From contig CM035444.1 of assembly GCA_020310875.1 (NCBI GenBank), positions 18,520,198 to 18,584,197 of the forward strand: a stretch of DNA of 64,000 nt, read 5' to 3'. This stretch comes from Ceratopteris richardii. Lineage: Eukaryota; Streptophyta; Polypodiopsida; Polypodiales; Pteridaceae. Made by a program: the position numbers and the translations under genes. Every line of letters starts with the position of its first letter. Within the stretch, counting starts at the first letter, position 1. The notes under the pieces are model-generated. The model was given only the letters and a program-made list of their open reading frames with translations, ran no database searches and was not told where the DNA came from. Of this stretch, positions 57,383 to 64,000 are shown one piece after another.

Positions 57383-58721
57383 GGTTTCATTAGGGTTCTA
57401 TTTAAAACTATGGATTAAAGACGCAGAATTATGCTTAATCCCTCTCTTAGTGAAATTCTCAATGAATTATTGAAAGAATTGCTCCATATTTTCAAATTGG
57501 TTGGGGTCTAATGGCTGAAACCAAGTCAGAGTCGTTCCTGTGAGGTTGAGTCCGAAAGACTCATACTACACGAAGAAGTCGTCTACTTGTTCCGCTCTTA
57601 AAACTTGTTTAAATTCAACAATATGATCATAAGGTTCTCCAATCTATCATAATGATTCCTCACGCATTTGGCCACCTGAATAGGTCTCAATCTTCTCATT
57701 GGTTCTGACTAACTAGGCATTACAGGAAGGCGGGAGCCGCTGGTCTAATTGGGGGTATTCCTGGCTGCACTCCTATTTGTGGTCTTGGCCTTACTGGTGG
57801 TCGGTATTGATTTCCTACTCCAAGGTGGGTCTGATTGTGTGGTTGCACTCTGGGAGTCGCAAATTGTACATGAGCACGGTTAGGAACGCTCCGTTGGCTT
57901 GTTTGTCCTGACATTATGTGCTCTGCCTCTTGTTGTGTTCCGAAGGGGTTCTGAGAGGTGGTTGCCTGCTCTCTCTGCGGGAATACAGGCAATCCCATGT
58001 ATTTCAATTGAGCCCTGTCTATGGCATCTACCAACCAATACCTTCTGTGGTTCTTGTCTAGGTATGTCACTCTAGACTCGTCTTCTAGATCCTTTAGTTC
58101 ATAAAACATCATCAGACTTTCTTCTCTTCCTCGCGCAGGTGAGTCCGTTTGAAGTAACAAGTGTGATCCATGGATCAAATAGACTTCCAGTAAGTAGTCG
58201 TCTTGAGGTATCAAGTCCCCTCTCAAGACTCACGTCACTTGGGACTTGCCTCTAGGGGTAGTCACTAACTCCTCAGGATTTGATCTCCCTGAGTTTTCTT
58301 GTCCCACTAACTCTCCCCTCTCATTGATCAAATCTGGGTATTCAGTCACTATGTAGATGTGACCCAGCTTGTCCATGTATGCTCCTCCTTCATATTTAAC
58401 AGCCGGTCTCGGCACAATTGTTGCATCCATGGAAGTCACCATCCTAGCCACATATCTGTTTAAACCATCCAGGTAGATGGGGATCTCGTGGGCATTAGTA
58501 GAAACGTACTGTAAAGAAGTGTGATACTCTCCTTCCACAGTGGTCATGAAGTTTCTTCCGGGAGTGGGACCCTGCATGTGTTCCGAAGCCATGGGTATCT
58601 CCTCCTCTGAGTCACTAGAGGTGTCTGAATAGATTGAGTGATGACTGACTTGAGCGGCACTTCCAACGGAAGATATGACACTTCTCCGGCTACTTAGCAC
58701 CCTTCCTGATCTCAAGTTCAT
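57165..58721 (-). pseudogene. Tat-like copy 4: gag, N-terminal two thirds
   Basis: Minus-strand gag beginning MNLRSGRVLSSRRS at 58721. The first 163 codons are open and end in TGA after KSQVT, exactly as in copy 3. After it the same frame continues VLRGDLIPQDDYLLEVYLIH to about 57720, then WFQPLDPNQFENMEQFF-like gag core with stops, and NQYVDRCP. The zinc knuckles are missing because the sequence passes into copia E at about 57160. Confidence 0.85.
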
Positions 58722-58794
58722 TCACCCTCCTGGGCTCTCTAGAACTCTAAAACTCTCCCTAAGTGGCTCCTCAAATGCCTCAAATTTGCCTTTG

Positions 58795-59012
58795 AAAATG
58801 CTCCAAAAGTTCTGGCGATACCACTTGTGGTGATACTGTACCAGACGATACTATACTAGGTGATACCAAGCTGTCCACGATACGATACCACATAAGATCA
58901 CGATACAATACCTCAAGACTAGACGATACAACACTTAGAACAACAAGCGATACGATACAGCTGTTGAGCACGATACGATACTGGATGCTCTGGCGATACG
59001 ATACCTCACGTC
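58795..59012 (-). repeat. CGATACGATA leader repeats, copy 4
   Basis: Shorter array (about eight or nine units, several decayed) of the same leader motif as 49107-49480, on the minus strand upstream of gag. Confidence 0.8.
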
Positions 59013-59057
59013 TGAAAATTTTGGGGCTCCTCTTTCGTGCCTCTGTGCTGTGCAACA
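59013..59057 (-). repeat. LTR remnant (first 45 bp) fused to leader
   Basis: On the minus strand, TGTTGCACAGC… to …CCCCAAAATTTTC, the first 45 bp of the Tat-like LTR. The rest of the LTR, PBS and early leader are deleted. The PPT complement CTCTCCCCCTCTTTG follows at 59058-59072. Confidence 0.8.
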
Positions 59058-59676
59058 CTCTCCCCCTCTTTGTCTCTGTCATCCCTTGACATGCTTTTGT
59101 CTCTGGTTTACCTGTTTAAGCTTTTTGAATACACGCACGCAGTGGTCGAAGGGGCCACAAGGACTATCAGACAATTGGTTATCTTATCCGAGGTATGTCC
59201 TTTGCTTCTGTTTGCCCGTTGGTATTCCATACATCACAAATCTGGGTTGTTGTATTCAGTCGGGCTACCATGCATGCCATCAGTGGGAGGATTGTTACCT
59301 GCCAAGTATTGTCTTGCACTTCTTCATGGATACTTCCTGGCCGTGGTCCATCCTTCCCATGAAATGTCCTGGTTGTTATTGTTCTTTATTTCCATTCCTC
59401 AGGACCTGGGTGTTTGGCGTTGTTGCCTGATGCGTGCCCCTGTGGGGCTTTGGGCAGAGGGTGGTTCTTTTGCTTTATAATCTGCATTCTTTACTGAGCA
59501 ATTTTGGTCTTTGATTTTCTTCTTCTTCTCTTCTTGCTTGATTCCCCTTCCACATGCCCCTCCTCCTTAACTATGTCATCCTTGACAGGCTTTTTGTGGT
59601 GATGTGAGTACGTTTGTATGGCAGCTTGCTCTCGTTTATTAGGCAAATTGGCATGACATATCATGAACTCTTTCCA

Positions 59677-60620
59677 CTAGCTTGACTTCACTCCATCTTT
59701 TGGTGTTTGTCGGTAATCTGCAAAGAAGCTTGTTTCATAAGCGACCAGCCTTGCATTAAGATTTGAAGTCATTTTTACAAAAATTTCCGAATCAATTTCA
59801 AAGAAGTCGATAAAAAATGCTTCTTCAAATGTCTGCATATACGTGCTTGGCAAAAACATTAGCTGTGAATAGTATGCCATAATAGTTAATCGGCTCGGGA
59901 TAGTTGAAAGATAAAAAACAAGTGCTTCAGATCCCTGTGTAATGCCGATGAAGTTCAAAAAGGTATATTTGGCATGTTGTAAGACTTTAATAACTGTAAG
60001 TAGCATGTTGAGAATTTTATTAGTCATTTTAACTACCAAATCTGGTACAGTCGCATATCGAGCAATCCAAAATTCCATGGTTTTCACCATGTATTCTTCC
60101 GTTGGTAGGTAATTATGTGGTGGACTTGGTAATAGTGGATAATTGAGCCATTGATTATTTATGGTACCCTGGCACTGTCCTTCCCAAAAATGCGAACACG
60201 ATGGTCTGCGTGGTACTAGACAAAAAGATGGTTTTACCTGAAGGGCATATGGCGATGATTCCCATTGTACCCGCAATGTAGGGTTCTTTTCCAAAAGTTT
60301 TCGCCTCCATATAGGGTCAGCTCTTTCGAAGTCCTCTTGAGTATAGTTGAATGTATTATTGCTGAACTGGAGGTTGTTGTCAGGCTCATTATTTGTCGTG
60401 GTCCTTATATATTCCCGTGTTTGCTCTTTAAGGAGTCCATATGGTACATTAAATGGCTTCAATAGCTGTTCCAAATTTTTGCTTTCAATCTGAGCTTCTT
60501 TCATTACCTTTATTATTTGATCTTCAAATTCTGCAGTAAGCTGGGACACCAGTAGTGCCCTCTCATGTCGGCTCAGTTCTGCAATATCCTTGATGATTAC
60601 GTTCAGATTGGATCTCCATT
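59677..60620 (-). pseudogene. Tat-like copy 4: C-terminal domain of the extra ORF
   Basis: The best-preserved copy of the domain, 290 codons open (59677-60549): FEDQIIKVMKEAQIESKNLE, YTQEDFERADPIWRRKLLEK, NNQWLNYPLLPSPPHNYLPT, EEYMVKTMEFWIARYATVPD, NFIGITQGSEALVFYLSTIP, FLPSTYMQTFEEAFFIDFFE and DGVKSS, then the TAG that all three copies share. Beyond the TAG (59073-59676) the basic tail and spacer run to the PPT. The domain is mostly alpha-helical in appearance, without Cys/His clusters or a membrane segment. No known fold recognised. Confidence 0.78.
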
Positions 60621-60627
60621 TCCTCCC

Positions 60628-61872
60628 TTATCGGAGAATGATGTAAGGGGGAGAGAGAGGACATACCTCAATCTCTGCATTAGTCGCTGTGGATTTTGGA
60701 ACTACTGGTGTCCCCTCTGTTTCTTGTTGTTCTAGCCACTCTTGTAGCTGCTTTATCATCTCGTCTTTTTGCTTGATTTCTTCATTGGCGTTTAAAATTG
60801 TTTCCTTATTTCTTTGAATTTCTTCTTCCATGACAGCGAGTTGGTCAGTGTCTTCTTTACATTGCACTAGATATCTATTTTCGGCCTTTTTCCATTTCAT
60901 CCTTAGTGCTGTAGTATCATCCATGTATCTTTTCTCCCATTCGGCAATGATTACCTGCTCTTGCTTGAGTTGATCTTCATACCTAGCTATCTGTTCCTCC
61001 ATGGCCTTTATATCTTTTTCTGGCATTTCCTGAACCTCTATAGGTTGATTACTCAGAAGAGCTATCATCAGCTCCTTGTTTCTGCTCCTTAAGATCTCTG
61101 CCTCATCCATGTATATCTTGATTTGTGATTCCAATATTTTGCTTCGTGCATTCATCTGTGTCTTCTCATCCTCGCTAGCCTCATATTTATGTTGTAATTA
61201 CTGTAGTTTCTCTTTCAATTTCTCATTTTCCGTTGCGAATGTTTTGCTTTGCTGCTTGGCTTCATGAACTTCGTTCTCTTTATGTGTTATTTGCTCTTGT
61301 GCTAAACTCAATCGTACGGAAAGGTTCTTACCTATTTCTCGAAGCTCATGCTTTTCCTGCATCCCTTTAACATAGTCAGCATCAGCCTCAAGCATCAATT
61401 GTTGCATATCCATAGCAGTTTTGATCATGTGTTGAACTACTGGCTTGAGCTGAGCTACGTTGACATTTAACAATGTTTTGGGGATGCTTGGAGCTTCCTC
61501 TATTTGTACATCCTTTCTGTGCTCCACATGTATAGTTTCGTTATGTGGTTGTCTGATTTGTAGTTGTACTTCTGGTTCTTTTCTGTCTTCGTTTAGGTTG
61601 ATAATTTTCGTGGCACTCCCTTGAAATGTAACATCCATGGGGGAGGGTTCTGCCACAACCCTTATTGGAGTGAAGGGTCCTGATTCTTCCACAATAGTTT
61701 CTTTTGTTTCTTCCTTGGGATTCTTAAATGACCCTTCTCCTGCAAGCGTAGTCTCTTGGATTTGAATTTTTGAGGTCTCATTTATTTTGATGACATGTAT
61801 CCCTTCTTGGTTTACCTCTTTGCCTACGGTGTCTTGATTGGGGTTGATGTGGGTGTCATTCACCTTCGTGCT
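60628..61872 (-). pseudogene. Tat-like copy 4: linker and coiled coil of the extra ORF
   Basis: 61198-61863 is open and holds the acidic linker (EGIHVIKINETSKIQIQETT, EPSPMDVTFQGSATKIINL) and the first part of the coiled coil. 60628-61155 is open and holds the second (KAMEEQIARYEDQLKQEQ), ending PPYIILR and a stop. A TAA near 61199 separates them. The GAG-GTATGT junction context recurs. The N-terminal portion is missing because the LTR of a second family begins at 61873. Confidence 0.82.
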
Positions 61873-62498
61873 TGTAGCTCAGTGAAGAGTAGCACCTCCT
61901 TTAATGTCAATCCGGGAAGACGTGAGGATGGTATGAAGACCTCGAGCAAGTGAAGGCACAAGTGCGTGAGTGAGAAGCACACTAGCATGCACACACATAC
62001 ACACACACGCGCACACACAGTAAGACAAAGAGTGAGAAGCAATGGAGTTCTTTAGATTACTTCCCAAATGTTCATACAAGTTTAGATCAATTACAAGCTA
62101 GCCCCAAAAATGAGCTCTCTAGCTCTATTTATAGTTTTTTACTAGGTTTTGGCCGTGTCCAGACCTAGTGTCCGGCCTAGTTAAAAATTAGGTTCTAGGG
62201 CCTATTTGAAGGCTCAAACGGAGTCTAAAAAATACGAAAACTGGTAGGTAGCTACTTCTAATGCTCCTCAAGCTCAAGGACTCCTTGGCTTGCACAAAAT
62301 GGAGCTACAAAAATATGAAATGGTATATACAATGATTGTTAGTAATGAGAATCACTGTTATAAGGATGTTGATTTGGAAAAATTTGAAGGGCCTATTTGC
62401 CAGATTTGCGTCGACTGCTCTGTCTACTTAATCCTTCACCTCGCTCTGACTCTCTCCGCTGGCTTCCTTGTCTAGTCAGTCCTTGACTACTTTCAACA
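61873..62498 (-). mobile_element. 3' LTR of a second Tat-like family
   Basis: 626 bp. On the minus strand it starts TGTTGAAAGTAGTC, directly after a PPT, and ends CTGAGCTACA. CTATAAATAG (62125-62134) would be the TATA box. It interrupts copy 4 at a CTT CGT GCT codon run. The partner LTR and the matching target duplication lie beyond the window. Confidence 0.7.
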
Positions 62499-62514
62499 CC
62501 CCCCCCCTCTCTCG
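62499..62514 (-). other. Polypurine tract of the second family
   Basis: Minus-strand CGCGAGAGAGGGGGGGGG, preceded by GGGACGACAGA, which matches GGGATGACAGA in front of the first family's PPT. Confidence 0.75.
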
Positions 62515-62582
62515 CGTCTGTCGTCCCTGACAGACCCTTGTTGCTGGGAGTGCTGTAGGTAATATTCCACAACATGAGTGGC

Positions 62583-63977
62583 AAGCTGATGTTCTTGGAT
62601 GCGTAGTCCTCTGGCCAAATTTGTCATCATGCGATCCCAATCAATGGGCCCTGGAATGTTCGGATGTGGCATACGTAACTAATCTGCATGGATGGCTTGT
62701 TCGACGGCGAATAGATGTAGCAAATGTGTCGGTCTGGGAATCAAAATTTCCGAATGATATTCCCAAAACCCTGTAGAGAACATTTCCTCAAATGTCTGCT
62801 TGAAGCATGCAGGTAAATACTTTATACGTGCATGCCAGGCAAAGATTATGCTGACCGAGGGAGTCTGGCTCATGTCGTAGACTAAATCCTTATTACCTTG
62901 AGAGAATCCGAGGGCAGAGATGTATGGAGCCTGTACCTTCCGAAAGGTTTTGAAGACAATTGTCATGAGTTCGAATATTTTCATACACTTTTTTGCTGCT
63001 ATGTCGGGTACATTGTTTAGACGGGTAGACCAGTGTCAAATTGTTGATATCATGTAAGCGACGGTTGGGGTCCCTCGAGGTGGAGCAAAATATGGATAAT
63101 TGACCCATGCCGAGCATTCTTTATTGTTGCGTACCTTGATCGCAAATGCTTGCCATGATCTGCGATGTACCATTGGGCAATAACATGGATTATACTTGAT
63201 ATATAGTGGCATGGTTGCCCAGGTGCTCATCATCTCAGGGTAATCGGTTAGTAGGCGTGCATGCCAATATGGTTGGAAGATCAAGCCAGCACGTGCATCT
63301 GTTGATAAGTCCTTGGGCTCAAATTGAGTGGCGAATGAGGGCTCCTTCCCTGTATGCCTTTTAACTTCTGCATTATAATCATGTAGCAAGAAAAATTAAG
63401 GCATGTATTGCGGCTCTGATGTTGTGATCAACCGTTGGTGGGATAGGTTCTGAAAGTAAGAAGATCGAAGGACAGTTTCTTCCAGATTTGTGAGAGATTG
63501 AATTTGCACGGCAATGCGATCATCATGTGTCTTTCCCACTTTCTCGATCCTTTTATCCCAATCGGGAACTCCAATTTCTAAAGTGTCCTGTCCTTCCTCT
63601 GTTACCCGACCGCCGGGTGTTGGCATTGGCTCATATGGCTCTTCATAGCTGTCATCGATTGGGATTTCCACTACTGTTTCAGGTTCGGGTTCTTCAGTTG
63701 GCGAGGGTGGCCTTTCATATGGTAAGAGGCGTGCTTGGAGTTCTGCCACCTGCTTCCGGAGGGTCTCTAATTCTTCTATAGAGTGTTGCAAGATTATCGG
63801 CTCTTGTTGAGCTGAGGGGGCACTGGCTATCTGCTTCTTAAGGTCCACACATTCAGCCTCTAGCTTTTCATATGACTCCAAGAAATTTGCATGTTCCTCG
63901 ACTAAGATGCGAATGTCTTCTGAGGGGACTGCTCGATACTTGGTAGGGCTAATGGTTGCTCCTGCAGTTCCTTCCAT
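62583..63977 (-). pseudogene. Extra ORF of the second Tat-like family
   Basis: Diverged relative of the copy 1/2/4 extra ORF. 63396-63977 (193 aa) has a coiled coil (EHANFLESYEKLEAECVDLK, IEELETLRKQVAELQARLLP) and an acidic Pro/Glu linker. After a stop at 63396, 63036-63389 holds NPCYCPMVHRRSWQAFAIKV and WVNYPYFAPP with TVAYMIS. 62679-62984 has FKTFRKVQAPYISALGFSQG and KYLPACFKQTFEEMFSTGFW. These line up with NQWLNYPLLPSP, EEYMVKT, NFIGITQGSEAL and PSTYMQTFEEAFF of the first family. The frame shifts once near 63050. The ORF continues beyond the window edge at its N-terminus. Confidence 0.72.
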
Positions 63978-64000
63978 AGCTGCTTCAAAATTATCTTGGT

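Overview
The window looks like nuclear DNA of a land plant with a large, transposon-dominated genome. The evidence is the presence of both LTR-retrotransposon superfamilies (Ty1/copia and Ty3/gypsy, including a Tat/Athila-like group primed by a tRNA-Asp-like site), plant-style initiator-Met primer sites, a tRNA-derived SINE, a LINE with (CT)n tails, and one host gene, a split NUDT23-like Nudix hydrolase. Nothing bacterial, viral-episomal or organellar is visible. The organism cannot be named from the sequence. A non-flowering vascular plant is possible, but that is a guess. Hardly any element is intact, and most coding units are pseudogenes.

Layout. 1-6229: a SINE with a 17-bp target duplication, a copia RNase H scrap, then a minus-strand gypsy of the iMet-primed type (RT, twice-duplicated PR, gag with an internal tandem repeat, PBS, and an LTR with 8-bp inverted termini). 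7011-10715: three (CT)n arrays alternating with a LINE 3' end and a longer LINE copy. 10897-12908: four exons of the Nudix gene on the minus strand, with the 3' exons not found. 13099-13153: a perfect 21-bp hairpin. 13452-14246: a Tat-like scrap. 14676-28449: a plus-strand copia (C) split by a minus-strand copia (A), which is itself split by a second member of the same family (B). Target duplications and LTR divergence agree on the order C, then A, then B. 28450-35942: rearranged pieces of another copia family (D) in both orientations, plus a scrap of a further copia (F).

35944-64000 is dominated by an unusual Tat/Athila-like gypsy family. Partial copies share LTRs in tandem on the plus strand (35944-55256) and there is one rearranged minus-strand copy (57165-61872). 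A copia (E) sits between them, and a second, related family enters from the right (61873-64000). Assembled from the partial copies, the family order appears to be: LTR, PBS, leader with about fourteen GTATCGTATCG-type repeats, gag with three short-spaced zinc knuckles, spacer protein, RT, RNase H, integrase, a retropepsin-like domain downstream of integrase, then a long extra ORF (charged N-part, coiled coil, conserved C-terminal domain), PPT and LTR. The extra ORF is recognisable in both families. I consider this the most interesting signal in the window.

Functionally, the only cellular gene is the Nudix hydrolase. Everything else is selfish DNA and its debris. B's gag is the longest undamaged retroelement frame, but B's pol carries several nonsense and frameshift lesions, so no autonomous element is present.
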